Source: JAFAGX01 sp035623335
GTDB lineage: Bacteria; Acidobacteriota; Terriglobia; Terriglobales; Acidobacteriaceae
NCBI GenBank assembly: GCA_035623335.1
Contig: DASPTQ010000124.1
Coordinates: 1 to 64,000 of the forward strand
Length of the DNA stretch: 64,000 bases
Reading direction: 5' to 3'
The translations under genes and the position numbers were made by a program. The notes beneath the pieces were generated by a model. That model searched no databases, had not been told where the DNA came from, and was given only the letters and a program-made list of their open reading frames with translations. This document shows positions 43,756-52,751 of the stretch, one piece after another. Within the stretch, counting starts at the first letter, position 1. Every line of letters begins with the position of its first letter.

Positions 43756-44598
43756 CTAAAGCAGCGGTTCCAGATTCTTGTAGCTGATGCGAAGTTCCTC
43801 AAGAGGTGGAAGATCCCCAGAGTCTTGCTCAACAAACATGTGCTCGATGCCCTGGGTTTGGGCGGCCGCGAGAATCTGCTTCCACCTTAGGGTGCCCGTA
43901 CCCACCGGGGTGAAGTGCTCCGCCTGGTCATTCTTCGTTTGCGAGGGTGGAAAACCCGGCTTACGATCCTTCAGGTGCAAGAGCCGGATGCGGGGACCCA
44001 ACTTTTCTAACATCTGCAGCGGATCCTGGCCAGCCTGCGTGATCCAGTAACAGTCCATCTCGAAGCACACCAGAGCCGGGTCGGTGCGGGAAACCAGCAC
44101 GTCAAACCCGGTGGTTTCTCCGAAGCGTCGGAATTCGTAGTTGTGGTTATGGAAGCCGAACCGCATGCCCCTGGCTCGGACCTGTTCTCCCCAGCGGTTG
44201 AACTGGTCGGCCGCCTGTTTGAACCCGTCGAGGGAGTTCCACATGGATTCCGGCATCATGGGACAAATGACGTATTCAACACCCAGGCTATGGGCGTAAT
44301 CGAGCTTCTGCTCGAGTCCCTGGTAGTCGAAGTGTCCGCTGGGCACCAGGAGGCCATGATCTTCGATCATGCGTTTTAATTCGGCGGCGGGATGGGAATA
44401 GACGTTCCAGTAGGTCTCGACTTCTCGATAGCCGATCTCGCGAACTGAGGCGAGCACGCCGGGAAGATCCTTCTCCGCTTGCTCGCGGACGGTGTAGAGC
44501 TGCACCCCTAGCGGGCGGCTCGTGCCTGCTAGACGTCCAACGCCGGCATACCCCAAAACCGCGAGGCTCGAGAAGAGAAATTCGCGGCGGTTGATCAT
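43756..44598 (-). CDS. Tat-exported sugar phosphate isomerase/epimerase-like TIM-barrel protein
   Basis: A 280-residue member of the xylose-isomerase-like AP-endonuclease-2 superfamily. The open frame extends to 44673, but the ATG complement 44596-44598 has GGAGAAG upstream and begins directly with a Tat signal (INRREFLFSSLAVLG). The barrel contains the usual metal ligands: FGFHNHNYEFRR, CFEMDCYWITQAG, RLLHLKDRKPG and a final Glu in MFVEQDSGD. It forms a transcription unit with the Gfo/Idh gene 42 bases downstream. Confidence 0.87.
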   Translation of the reverse strand: MINRREFLFSSLAVLGYAGVGRLAGTSRPLGVQLYTVREQAEKDLPGVLASVREIGYREVETYWNVYSHPAAELKRMIEDHGLLVPSGHFDYQGLEQKLDYAHSLGVEYVICPMMPESMWNSLDGFKQAADQFNRWGEQVRARGMRFGFHNHNYEFRRFGETTGFDVLVSRTDPALVCFEMDCYWITQAGQDPLQMLEKLGPRIRLLHLKDRKPGFPPSQTKNDQAEHFTPVGTGTLRWKQILAAAQTQGIEHMFVEQDSGDLPPLEELRISYKNLEPLL

Positions 44599-44793
44599 GG
44601 CAGGCTTCTCCGGGGAGTCAGCCAACGATTGTAGACCTCGCGGCCGAAAATCATCCGAAAGATTGTACGGCAAGGACGCGCGGAACGGTCATCCCGGCAA
44701 ACCGATTGGAAAACGCTTCTCTTGTCCCGAGCCGGATCGAGCAGCCGCCTATTGCCGCCCTCGCCGTTCCATGATACTTTTCCGCCGCTAGCC

Positions 44794-45546
44794 ATGCCCT
44801 CCCCGTTCCATCTTGTTCGGCGCAAATCTCATCCACACGGTGAGCAGATCGAGTCCGACGTTGCCCAGCTCCGGGACGCCAGCCTGGCGGCCGTCTACTA
44901 TGCTCGGCGCAGGGGGCGGGGCTTCTACGATTTCCTGCGCGTCGGCCCCAACCGGGTTCTGTTCGCCCTGCTCGACTGTCTCGATGGTTCGAAGGAGAAC
45001 CAAAAACTCGCGGCCGCCGTTCGCACCACGTTTCGCCAAGTAGGCCCCCAGGTCTTCGCCAAAGAAGACATCAATCTCGCCGAAGCGATGATCGAGTTTT
45101 GCCTGCAGCTCAATCGAACCCTTCTTGAGACGGCCGACCAAACCCGCTCCTGTCCCGCCTTTGCCGGCTGCTACGAAGAGACCCTCAGTACGCTCTGGTA
45201 CGTCAATGCCGGTCATGCGGCCGCTCTGGTTCGGGACCCTGCGGGCGTTCGAGAACTCGCCGCCACCGGCCTGCCCCTCGGTCTTTTTTCCCACGCCACG
45301 TGCGACGCTTCGCCGCTGGTTTTCGAGCCGGGCATGGCCCTGCTGGTCGTTTCCCGGGCCGGGGTGGAGGCGAAATCTGGCGGCAGCGAGTTTGGACTGG
45401 AAGCGGTGAAGAGCGAATTTCGGCAGATGGCGACGACCAACGCCAGCGAGATTGGTGCTTCCATGCTCGCGCGGGTGCGGGAGTTCGTCGGCCGACCAGC
45501 CAACCCGACCAATGTCACGGCCCTGGCTCTGGCTCGCTCCCGCTGA
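44794..45546 (+). CDS. PP2C/SpoIIE-like protein with a degenerate catalytic site
   Basis: A 250-residue cytoplasmic protein resembling the RsbU/SpoIIE phosphatase domain: VGPNRVLFALLD, TLWYVNAGHAAALVRD, LAATGLPLGLF and FEPGMALLVVSRAGVEA. ATG 44794 is chosen because the earlier in-frame start lies in non-coding-like sequence. Three family positions are changed. The first acidic motif (usually GDxYD) reads RGFYD, the second (GDVxGKG) reads LDCLDGS, and the third (TDGVTE) reads SRAGVEA. Loss of several metal-binding Asp residues suggests a pseudophosphatase or a regulatory binder. No anti-sigma or kinase partner is adjacent. Confidence 0.7.
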   Translation: MPSPFHLVRRKSHPHGEQIESDVAQLRDASLAAVYYARRRGRGFYDFLRVGPNRVLFALLDCLDGSKENQKLAAAVRTTFRQVGPQVFAKEDINLAEAMIEFCLQLNRTLLETADQTRSCPAFAGCYEETLSTLWYVNAGHAAALVRDPAGVRELAATGLPLGLFSHATCDASPLVFEPGMALLVVSRAGVEAKSGGSEFGLEAVKSEFRQMATTNASEIGASMLARVREFVGRPANPTNVTALALARSR

Positions 45547-45574
45547 AAGTCCGCACAAGTTCTCACGCGCGTAC

Positions 45575-45799
45575 GGCGAGGCACGAGATTACGTCGTCGA
45601 CGGCAAGATGACTGGCGGATTCGCCATTCTGGCCTATCCCGCGGAATACGGCGCCAGCGGAGCGATGACCTTCCTGGTCAGCCGCCGCGGCACGGTTTAC
45701 CAGAAAGACTTGGGTGACTCGACCGCGGAGACGGCAAGGGCCATCAGGACATACGACGATCCCGACTCATCCTGGACACGGGTGTCCCCGGCGAAATAG
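45575..45799 (+). pseudogene. C-terminal fragment of a DUF2950 protein
   Basis: From about 45575 the frame reads ARDYVVDGKMTGGFAILAYP... and ends STAETARAIRTYDDPDSSW. Position for position this follows the last 70 residues of the DUF2950 lipoprotein at 31573-32511 (AKDYMVNGKMVGGFAFVAYP and so on). The 240 N-terminal residues are missing, and the frame runs upstream into the 3' end of the PP2C-like gene. It is a truncated relic, possibly left by the deletion that joined the two genes. Confidence 0.75.
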
Positions 45800-45827
45800 C
45801 GTGTAGGTCAAGCTTTCGAAACGGTTG

Positions 45828-47600
45828 CTATTTTTTTCGCGCCCGCGGATCGATTTTGGCTGGGCGATCGGCACTCGGCGCCAGTTCGTCGGCGGTGGTG
45901 AAGATGGGCTCGATATCGGTCGGGATGCCTTCGAGCTTTTTCAGAGCCGCCTTGAGTTCGGGCCGGATCACCCCCATCTCGTCCAGCATCTTCTTCGCGC
46001 CGGCATAGTCGCCCCGGGCTTCGATCGTCAGCAGAGCGTGATCGAGGCCAGCGATGGCGGACTTCACCTTGGTGAGGTCGATCGAGTAGGTTTGATTGCT
46101 GAGGGCGACGAACCCTCCTTGGTCGCGCAGCCAATTGAATTGCAGAGCCATGCCCTTCCCGTGGGCATCATTGAGTCCGAAACGCAAGCTGCGGAACGAG
46201 GATGCCAGGTAGGTGGTATAGAGCTGACGCTCCGCCGCCTCATCGGAGGGAAGCAATTTCCCCATCTCGGGATCCTTGCCATGATCCATCAGATATTGCA
46301 AGGCGAATAAACCCGTGACATCGGCCTTGGCTTCTTCAAGGGGAGCAAACAGATCCTTCAGTTCATCACGGGGCGTGGAGTCGCGCTCCTGAACCTTGAT
46401 TTGGTGCGGCCCCAGACCGTGCATCAGTTCATGGGCGAGGATGTGGGTGAAAAAGGGTTCAAAGCTGACATCGACCATCGCATCCTGGGTCAACATCCGC
46501 CGGGCGATGGGCAAAAGCACGCTGCGGAACTTGGCCTCTTGTATGTTCCTGAGCATCACCCGCTTGCTGCCCTTCTGCTGGACCACGCGATCATCATTCG
46601 GCAGATTGTAAGCCGCCGCCTGCACGCCGTGCGCGCCGTCGCCGGCACTCAGAATTTCGTCCACCACGCGAAGGGGAGCCGCCGCCCCCAGCTTGGGGTT
46701 GCGGTAGCCGGGGTCGATCGGCAGGTGGTCCTCAATTTCCTGGAGGTGCTGGGTAAACAGGGAAAGTTTTCGCGTCTCGCTGTCATCGCGCAGATTGACG
46801 TAGGCCTCGAAGGCCGCCTTGTAGCCGAACAGTTGGTCGTTGTAGGTCTCATACGGACCGATGGTGATATCAAGCGGAGCGTCCAGATCCATCCAGGCCA
46901 GGTCGCTTTCGTAGTAGTCGTTCGAAAGGAAGGCGTCGGCGCGCAGCTCGAGAAACTTTTTGAGCGAATCATTCTCCGTGAGGGCAGCCGCTTCCCGCAG
47001 CAAGCCCGCCGAGCGCGCGAGATCGTCGTGGTATTCCTGGCTGTAGGGCACCGAAAATAGGCTGTTGGTCGCCGGCGGCAGGGTTCCCTTGGTGCGAATT
47101 ACGGTAAAGAAGCTCTTCGCCTGCTGCTGTTCCGGGGGCGGCAACTGCGCCACCCATTGCTCAAAAATCTGCTTGGTCATGGCCTCGGGATAGAAGTTCG
47201 CGCCGGGCGGTTTTGGTTCTGGGACGCCAGGAACAAACGCCTGATCGTCATCGATCTCCGACCACGGGCCCTGGTTCAGCCGAAAGTAGTCGCGACGCGC
47301 CTTGCCGAGCGCCGTGGTGTCCTTCTCAAGCCGGGCGTAGAGCTCCAGATTTCCGCTCCACTGTTGCTCGAGAAATACCCGGTTCAGAATACGTGCCGCT
47401 TCGATCAGCTTGACCAGTGCCTGCTGGTCGCCCGAGGAGAGCTTCGACGTATCCACCCGAATGGGGGTGGGGGCAAAGCGCGCTGCCATCTTCTCCAGTT
47501 GCTCGAGATCGGGCACTGGGGCCTTCTTGGCGGGAAGGGTGGAACCCGCGATCGCTCCCAGCAGCACCAGTCCCGCGACCCAGCTCGAGATCCATTGCAT
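45828..47600 (-). CDS. exported M49-like (dipeptidyl-peptidase III type) metallopeptidase
   Basis: A 590-residue zinc peptidase candidate. The start at the ATG complement 47598-47600 is supported by GGAG upstream and gives a signal peptide (SSWVAGLVLLGAIAGS). The zinc motif is HELMH near residue 430, followed by EEAKADVTGLFALQ, matching the second M49 motif. The first motif has the five-residue HExxH form rather than the six-residue HExxGH of eukaryotic DPP III, as in some bacterial members. Around residues 230-330 is a substrate-domain-like region with many acidic and aromatic residues. It faces the SurA-like gene divergently. Confidence 0.8.
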   Translation of the reverse strand: MQWISSWVAGLVLLGAIAGSTLPAKKAPVPDLEQLEKMAARFAPTPIRVDTSKLSSGDQQALVKLIEAARILNRVFLEQQWSGNLELYARLEKDTTALGKARRDYFRLNQGPWSEIDDDQAFVPGVPEPKPPGANFYPEAMTKQIFEQWVAQLPPPEQQQAKSFFTVIRTKGTLPPATNSLFSVPYSQEYHDDLARSAGLLREAAALTENDSLKKFLELRADAFLSNDYYESDLAWMDLDAPLDITIGPYETYNDQLFGYKAAFEAYVNLRDDSETRKLSLFTQHLQEIEDHLPIDPGYRNPKLGAAAPLRVVDEILSAGDGAHGVQAAAYNLPNDDRVVQQKGSKRVMLRNIQEAKFRSVLLPIARRMLTQDAMVDVSFEPFFTHILAHELMHGLGPHQIKVQERDSTPRDELKDLFAPLEEAKADVTGLFALQYLMDHGKDPEMGKLLPSDEAAERQLYTTYLASSFRSLRFGLNDAHGKGMALQFNWLRDQGGFVALSNQTYSIDLTKVKSAIAGLDHALLTIEARGDYAGAKKMLDEMGVIRPELKAALKKLEGIPTDIEPIFTTADELAPSADRPAKIDPRARKK

Positions 47601-47762
47601 GTTCAGTTCTCCACTCCTCCCACAGCCCTCAACCATGCCCAAAAACGGGGCAACCTAACCGGCCGAGGACTAGCTCGAACCGCCGGCCGGAAGTACAATC
47701 GAACCAGCCCCTGCGATGCCACTGCCCCAGGATGCGCTGGGGGGCAGGGTGGGGAGAGTCAT

Positions 47763-48848
47763 ATGCGTATACGGTTGCTCTACTGCTTGCTCGCCTTGCT
47801 GACGGCTTCCCTGGCCAGCAACGCCGACCAGGTCATCGAGGAGATTGTAGCGCGGGTTGACAACCAGATTATCACCCGCAGCGAATATTTGCGCAGCGGA
47901 GAAGAACTGAAGAAAGAGGCGCTCCAGCAGGACCCGGTCAACGCCGAGAGAATTGTCGCCGACCGCGAGAAGGATGTGCTTCGCGACCTGATCGATCAGC
48001 AGCTCTTGTTGGCCAAGGGCAAGGAGCTGGGCATTAACGGCGACACCGACCTGATCAAGAAGCTGGATCAGATGCGCAAGGAAATGAACCTCGAGAGCAT
48101 GGAAGACCTGGAGAAGGCGGCGCAGGGGCAAGGAGTCTCTTTCGAGGACTTTAAGCAAAACATGCGCAACCAGATCATCACCCAGCAAGTCATCGGCCGA
48201 GAAGTGGGTTCGCGGATCAGCATTTCCAAGGAGCAAGAGGAGAAGTTTTACGAGGAACACAAGGCCGATCTCGATCAACCGGAATCGATCCGGCTGAGCG
48301 AAATCCTGGTTTCGACCGAAAAGAAGCCCAATGACTCCCGCGACGAGGCCACCATCCTGGCCGCCGCCCAGGAGAAGGCCAACCGCCTGCTCGCGGAGAT
48401 CAAACAGGGTGCCAAGTTCGAGGACGTCGCCAAAAAGGACTCCGATGGGCCGACCGCAGCTCAGGGCGGCGACCTCGGCGATTTCAAGCGCGGAACTTTG
48501 GCCAAAGAGCTCGAAGACCAGACCTTTGCCATGAAACCGGGTGAGGTTTCCGACGTAACCCGCACCAAGCAGGGATTCATCATCCTCAAGGTCACCGCGC
48601 ACACCGAGCCTGGTGTGCCGCCCCTCGATAAGATTGAACCGCGCATTCAGGACGCCCTGTACATGCAAAAGCTACAGCCCGCCCTGCGCGAGTATCTCAC
48701 CAAGTTGCGCGAGGAAGCTTCGATCCATATCAAAGATGGGTACGTCGATACCGGCGCCAGCCCCAATCAAACCGAGCCGGTCGAAACTGCGGCCAAAGAT
48801 GACAAGGCCAAGCCGCTCAAAAAGAAGAAGAAGTTAGGTTTGTTTTAG
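47763..48848 (+). CDS. SurA-like parvulin-type peptidyl-prolyl isomerase
   Basis: Periplasmic folding factor for outer-membrane proteins, 361 residues. A long open frame runs in from upstream, but ATG 47763 opens a signal peptide (IRLLYCLLALLTASLASNA) followed by the SurA N-domain start IEEIVARVDNQIITRSEY. The chaperone domain occupies about 25-160, and a single parvulin domain about 175-285 (IRLSEILVS, then AAQGGDLGDFKRG and FAMKPGEVSDV). E. coli SurA has two parvulin domains; this protein has one. A basic tail (KPLKKKKKLGLF) closes the protein. Confidence 0.87.
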   Translation: MRIRLLYCLLALLTASLASNADQVIEEIVARVDNQIITRSEYLRSGEELKKEALQQDPVNAERIVADREKDVLRDLIDQQLLLAKGKELGINGDTDLIKKLDQMRKEMNLESMEDLEKAAQGQGVSFEDFKQNMRNQIITQQVIGREVGSRISISKEQEEKFYEEHKADLDQPESIRLSEILVSTEKKPNDSRDEATILAAAQEKANRLLAEIKQGAKFEDVAKKDSDGPTAAQGGDLGDFKRGTLAKELEDQTFAMKPGEVSDVTRTKQGFIILKVTAHTEPGVPPLDKIEPRIQDALYMQKLQPALREYLTKLREEASIHIKDGYVDTGASPNQTEPVETAAKDDKAKPLKKKKKLGLF

Positions 48849-48924
48849 TTTAAGCTGGACGGGCCGGAGCGACAGCAGCCTCGAACATCGCTTTTGGTCG
48901 CCATGCGGCGATCCAGGTTCCCCC

Positions 48925-50025
48925 ATGAAGGACTTCTTCTTAGCCGACTGTGGCCAGCATGAAAACAAAGTCATTACCTCCAGCTTTGTGGTCATTGCCA
49001 AGCAGATCAAGCCGAAAAAGACCGGCGACCCCTATCTGGCCCTAACCCTGGGCGATCGCACCGGCCAGATCGAAGCCAAGATGTGGGACAACGTCGAAGA
49101 TACCCTCGACACCTTCGACGAAGAAGATTTCATCAAGGTGAAGGGCCTGCTGAACCGGTACAAGAATCGTTTTCAGCTGACCATTCACAAGCTGCGCAAA
49201 CTGGCCGAATCCGAAGTCGACTTCTCCGACTATCTGAGGAAAACCACCAAGGACATTGGCGAGCTTTGGCAGACGCTGGCCGGCTTCGTTGCCTCCTTTC
49301 AGAACGAGCACCTCAAGGCCCTGATGGAAGCCTTTCTGTCGGACCCTGACATCGCCGAAGCCTACCGCAACGCTCCCGCCGCCAAGGCCTTGCATCACGC
49401 CTACATTGGCGGTCTGCTCGATCATGTGGTCTCGCTGGTACGCTCCTGCGATCTTGTTTGCCGCAATTATCCGCAGATCGATCGCGATCTGCTGCTGACC
49501 GGAGCCATGCTGCACGACATCGGGAAGATTTTCGAGCTCAACTACAATCGAACGTTCTCCTACACCACGCGCGGGCAGCTGCTCGGACACATGATCATTG
49601 AGCTCGAGATGCTGCATGCCAAGCTGGCCCAGCTGCCGGGTTTTCCCGAAGAGCTCAAGATCCTGGTGGAGCATCTCCTCATCAGCCATCACGGCCAGTA
49701 TGAATTCGGTTCGCCCAAGTTGCCCATGTTTCCTGAGGCGCTCATGTTGCACTATCTGGACGATCTCGACTCCAAAATGGAGGCTATGCGCGCCCACTTC
49801 GAGCGGGAAGCCGGCTTGGATGGGGCTTGGACCGGCTACAACCCTTCCTTGGGTCGACCTTTGCTCAACCGCACCAAATTCCTGGAAACCGAGGCGGCGG
49901 CCCGGGTTACAGCCGCAGGTGGCGACTCGGGCAAAGCGGCTCGAGGGAGCTCCGAAGTTACTGGATCGGCCGAGCCCTCGCCTCCCCAGGTGGTGTCAGC
50001 GGCGGACTCGGACCATCAGGATTGA
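48925..50025 (+). CDS. YhaM-like 3'-5' exoribonuclease (OB fold plus HD domain)
   Basis: A 366-residue protein with an N-terminal OB nucleic-acid-binding fold (about 12-90, LALTLGDRTGQIEAKMWDN) and an HD phosphohydrolase domain (about 155-300). The metal ligands are visible: His in LHHAYIGGLLDH, HD in GAMLHDIGKIFE, His in LLGHM and LISHHGQYEFGSP, and Asp in LDDLDSK. This is the architecture of B. subtilis YhaM. The Ala/Ser/Gly-rich tail of about 40 residues is probably disordered. It follows the SurA-like gene by 76 bases on the same strand. Confidence 0.88.
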   Translation: MKDFFLADCGQHENKVITSSFVVIAKQIKPKKTGDPYLALTLGDRTGQIEAKMWDNVEDTLDTFDEEDFIKVKGLLNRYKNRFQLTIHKLRKLAESEVDFSDYLRKTTKDIGELWQTLAGFVASFQNEHLKALMEAFLSDPDIAEAYRNAPAAKALHHAYIGGLLDHVVSLVRSCDLVCRNYPQIDRDLLLTGAMLHDIGKIFELNYNRTFSYTTRGQLLGHMIIELEMLHAKLAQLPGFPEELKILVEHLLISHHGQYEFGSPKLPMFPEALMLHYLDDLDSKMEAMRAHFEREAGLDGAWTGYNPSLGRPLLNRTKFLETEAAARVTAAGGDSGKAARGSSEVTGSAEPSPPQVVSAADSDHQD

Positions 50026-50170
50026 TTGCCGGAGCGGTCGAACGGCGACGATGTCACCCAGGCTCCCGTACGGCTCTTCGGGCTCAGCCTTTCCGAAACT
50101 TGGCCGTGAAGCATACACTGATTTTGCGCAGCTTCGCGCAATCGCGCGATCTCGATTTCCGGAGATGACG

Positions 50171-51388
50171 ATGGCCAGCGTAACCCGCACCAATCCTCTC
50201 TCTTATCTCGGCGAACAATTGAGCGAGCTGAAAGCCAAGGGCACGTATTTTCGCTTGCGTGTGCTCGAGGACGAGCAGGCTCCGGTCTGCCACTTCGATG
50301 GCAAGCAGGTCATCAACTTGGCGTCGAACAACTACCTCGGTCTCACCACTCACCCCAAGCTGCGGGAAGCGGCGCTCGCTGCCATCCGCCAATACGGCGT
50401 CGGCTCGGGGGCGGTGCGCACCATCGCCGGCACCATGAAGATTCACATGGAGCTCGAAGAAAGGATCGCGCGTTTTAAGCAGGTCGAGGCCTGCGTGGTC
50501 TTTCAGTCGGGATTCGCGGCCAACGCCGGCACGGTCTCGGCGGTGCTGGGAAAGGATGATTTCATCATCTCCGACCAGCTCAATCACGCTTCGATCATCG
50601 ATGGTGCGCGGTTGTCCCGCGCCAAAATACTGGTCTTTGACCACAAGGATATTTCCCACGCCGAACAACAGCTCTCCAGCGTCAAAGACCTGCCGGGCAA
50701 GAAACTGCTGATCACCGACGGCGTGTTCTCGATGGACGGAGATATCGGACCGCTGGCGGCCCTGTGTGATTTGGCGGAAAAGTACGGCGCCATCATGATG
50801 GTCGATGACGCCCACGCCTCGGGCGTGCTCGGCCGCAATGGCCGCGGCACGATTGATCACTTTCACATGCATGGCCGGGTCGATATCCAAGTAGGAACCT
50901 TGTCGAAGGCGATCGGGGCCCTGGGCGGTTATGTTTGCGGAACCCGGGACCTGATCGATTTTCTCTACCACCGCGCGCGTCCTTTTCTGTTTTCGACTTC
51001 GCATCCGCCCTCGGTGGCCGCCACCTGCCTGGCCGCCTTCGATGTTCTCGAACACGAGCCGGAGCTGATCGAGAAGCTTTGGGAGAACACCCGCTTCTGG
51101 AAGAAGGAGCTCGGTCTGCTCGGTTTCGATATTGGCGGCAAGATTACACCCGCCAGCGAAACGCCGATCACGCCGATCATCCTCGGCGACGGTAGACTCA
51201 CCATGGATTTCTCGCGTCAGCTGTTTGCCGAGGGAGTGATGGGCACCGGCATCGCCTTTCCCACCGTACCCGAAGGCAAGGCGCGCATTCGCACCATCGT
51301 GACCGCCACCCACAGCAAAGATCAGCTGGAGCGGGCGCTCGCCGCCCTCGAACGGGTGGGAAAACGGATGGGAATTTTAGGGAACTAG
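50171..51388 (+). CDS. kbl: glycine C-acetyltransferase (2-amino-3-ketobutyrate CoA ligase)
   Basis: PLP enzyme that interconverts 2-amino-3-ketobutyrate plus CoA with glycine plus acetyl-CoA in threonine breakdown. The open frame begins far upstream inside the YhaM-like gene, but GGAG six bases before ATG 50171 sets the start and gives 405 residues, close to the family norm. Motifs are INLASNNYLGL, SGAVRTIAGTMKIHMELE (Kbl rather than BioF in flavour), DDAHASGVLGRNGRG and the PLP Lys in GTLSKAIGALGGY. The usual partner threonine dehydrogenase (tdh) is not adjacent. An 8-amino-7-oxononanoate synthase role is possible but less likely. Confidence 0.88.
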   Translation: MASVTRTNPLSYLGEQLSELKAKGTYFRLRVLEDEQAPVCHFDGKQVINLASNNYLGLTTHPKLREAALAAIRQYGVGSGAVRTIAGTMKIHMELEERIARFKQVEACVVFQSGFAANAGTVSAVLGKDDFIISDQLNHASIIDGARLSRAKILVFDHKDISHAEQQLSSVKDLPGKKLLITDGVFSMDGDIGPLAALCDLAEKYGAIMMVDDAHASGVLGRNGRGTIDHFHMHGRVDIQVGTLSKAIGALGGYVCGTRDLIDFLYHRARPFLFSTSHPPSVAATCLAAFDVLEHEPELIEKLWENTRFWKKELGLLGFDIGGKITPASETPITPIILGDGRLTMDFSRQLFAEGVMGTGIAFPTVPEGKARIRTIVTATHSKDQLERALAALERVGKRMGILGN

Positions 51389-51406
51389 CCGAAGGCTGCC
51401 CGCGGC

Positions 51407-52714
51407 TCACCGCTGGGTTCCATAGACGATCCTTCCCCCCACGATCGTAGCCACAACCTTGCCGGTGAATTGCCATCCGTCAAAGGGCGTGTTGCGCGCC
51501 TTGGACTGCGACTTTCCGGCTTCGAAGGTCCAGCGCTTCTTGGCATCAAAGATGGTCACATCGCCCCAGCTGCCGCGCTCGAGCGTACCCCGGCCACGCA
51601 GGTTGACCACGCGCGCCGGGCCAGCCGTAAACAGCTCCACAATCCTCGGTAGAGGAATCTTCTGTTGCCCGTGCAGTCGAGTAATGGCCAAGGCCAGGGC
51701 AGTCTCCAGTCCGGTGATACCAAACGCCGCCTTCTCAAATTCAACCAGTTTCTCCTGGGGAGCGTGGGGAGCGTGGTCGGTAGCGATGGCATCCACCGTC
51801 CCATCGGCGAGTGCTACCAGAAGCGCCTCGCGATCGGCAGCCGAGCGCAGAGGCGGATTCATCTTGCAATTGGTGTTGTAGTCGCCGACATCGAGATCGG
51901 TGAGGGTAAAGTGATGAGGTGTGACCTCACAGGTGATGCGGACCTGGCTGCGTTTGGCGCGGCGCACCGCCTTCAGAGCCTCGGCGGTCGAGAGGTGGGC
52001 GATATGCAGGCGGCTGCCTTTGGCTTGTTGGGCCAGACGCACATCGCGATCGACCAGGCTGGCCTCCGCCTGGGATTTCATGCCATGCAATCCGAGGCGA
52101 AACGACGCCGCTCCCTCGTGCATCGAGGCGTTTTCGGTCATCCGCGTATCTTCCGCATGCTGAATCACCGTAAGGTCGATCCCGGCCGCCAGGCGCAAGG
52201 CGTCTCGCATGACCTCTTCCTTGAGGATCGGACGGCCGTCGTCGCTCACGCCTAAGGCGCCAGCCTGCTGCAAGCCGCGAAAATCGGTTAGCACCTCTCC
52301 TTGGCTTCCCCAGGTGGCCGCCGCGATGGGGAAGACGTTGACCAGGGCTCCGCGTTCCCTCTGCTGTATCCATTGAACCCATTCCCTTGAGTCGACCACG
52401 GGCGTAGTATTCGGCATACAGCAAACGGAAGTAAATCCTCCCGCGGCCGCCGCCGCGGTGCCGCTGGCAATGGTCTCTTTATAGCTTTGACCCGGTTCCC
52501 TCAGATGCACGTGCAGGTCGATGAACCCGGGGGCCACCACCAGCCCGCGCGCCTCAAACACCTCCTCGGCTCCGGATCGAAGGTGCGGGGCAATCTCCGC
52601 CACCCGGCCGTCCTTGAGCAGCACCTCCATCGGTGCGTCCACTCCTGCCGCAGGATCGAGGAGATGGCCGCCTTTGATCAGCAGCGAACTAGGTCGAGAG
52701 GAATCCTTTGCCAT
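51407..52714 (-). CDS. pyrC: dihydroorotase
   Basis: Third step of pyrimidine synthesis, cyclising carbamoyl aspartate to dihydroorotate. The 435 residues match class I dihydroorotases. Metal-binding DLHVHLREPG is near residue 60, CCMPNTTPV follows, then the His in EVTPHHFTLTD, and Asp in ATDHAPHA. The gene is last in the leftward set pyrR-pyrB-pyrC, 37 bases after pyrB. Confidence 0.95.
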   Translation of the reverse strand: MAKDSSRPSSLLIKGGHLLDPAAGVDAPMEVLLKDGRVAEIAPHLRSGAEEVFEARGLVVAPGFIDLHVHLREPGQSYKETIASGTAAAAAGGFTSVCCMPNTTPVVDSREWVQWIQQRERGALVNVFPIAAATWGSQGEVLTDFRGLQQAGALGVSDDGRPILKEEVMRDALRLAAGIDLTVIQHAEDTRMTENASMHEGAASFRLGLHGMKSQAEASLVDRDVRLAQQAKGSRLHIAHLSTAEALKAVRRAKRSQVRITCEVTPHHFTLTDLDVGDYNTNCKMNPPLRSAADREALLVALADGTVDAIATDHAPHAPQEKLVEFEKAAFGITGLETALALAITRLHGQQKIPLPRIVELFTAGPARVVNLRGRGTLERGSWGDVTIFDAKKRWTFEAGKSQSKARNTPFDGWQFTGKVVATIVGGRIVYGTQR

Positions 52715-52751
52715 AGGTCCGTGTTCCTAAACTTGCGGTAGGACATGGGTT

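Noticed and set aside
47157..47762. long open upstream extension of the SurA-like gene
   Set aside because: It lies opposite the M49-like gene and is not protein-like; the signal peptide begins at 47763.
49598..50170. open upstream extension of the kbl frame
   Set aside because: It overlaps the YhaM-like gene in another frame; a ribosome-binding site and the family N-terminus place the start at 50171.
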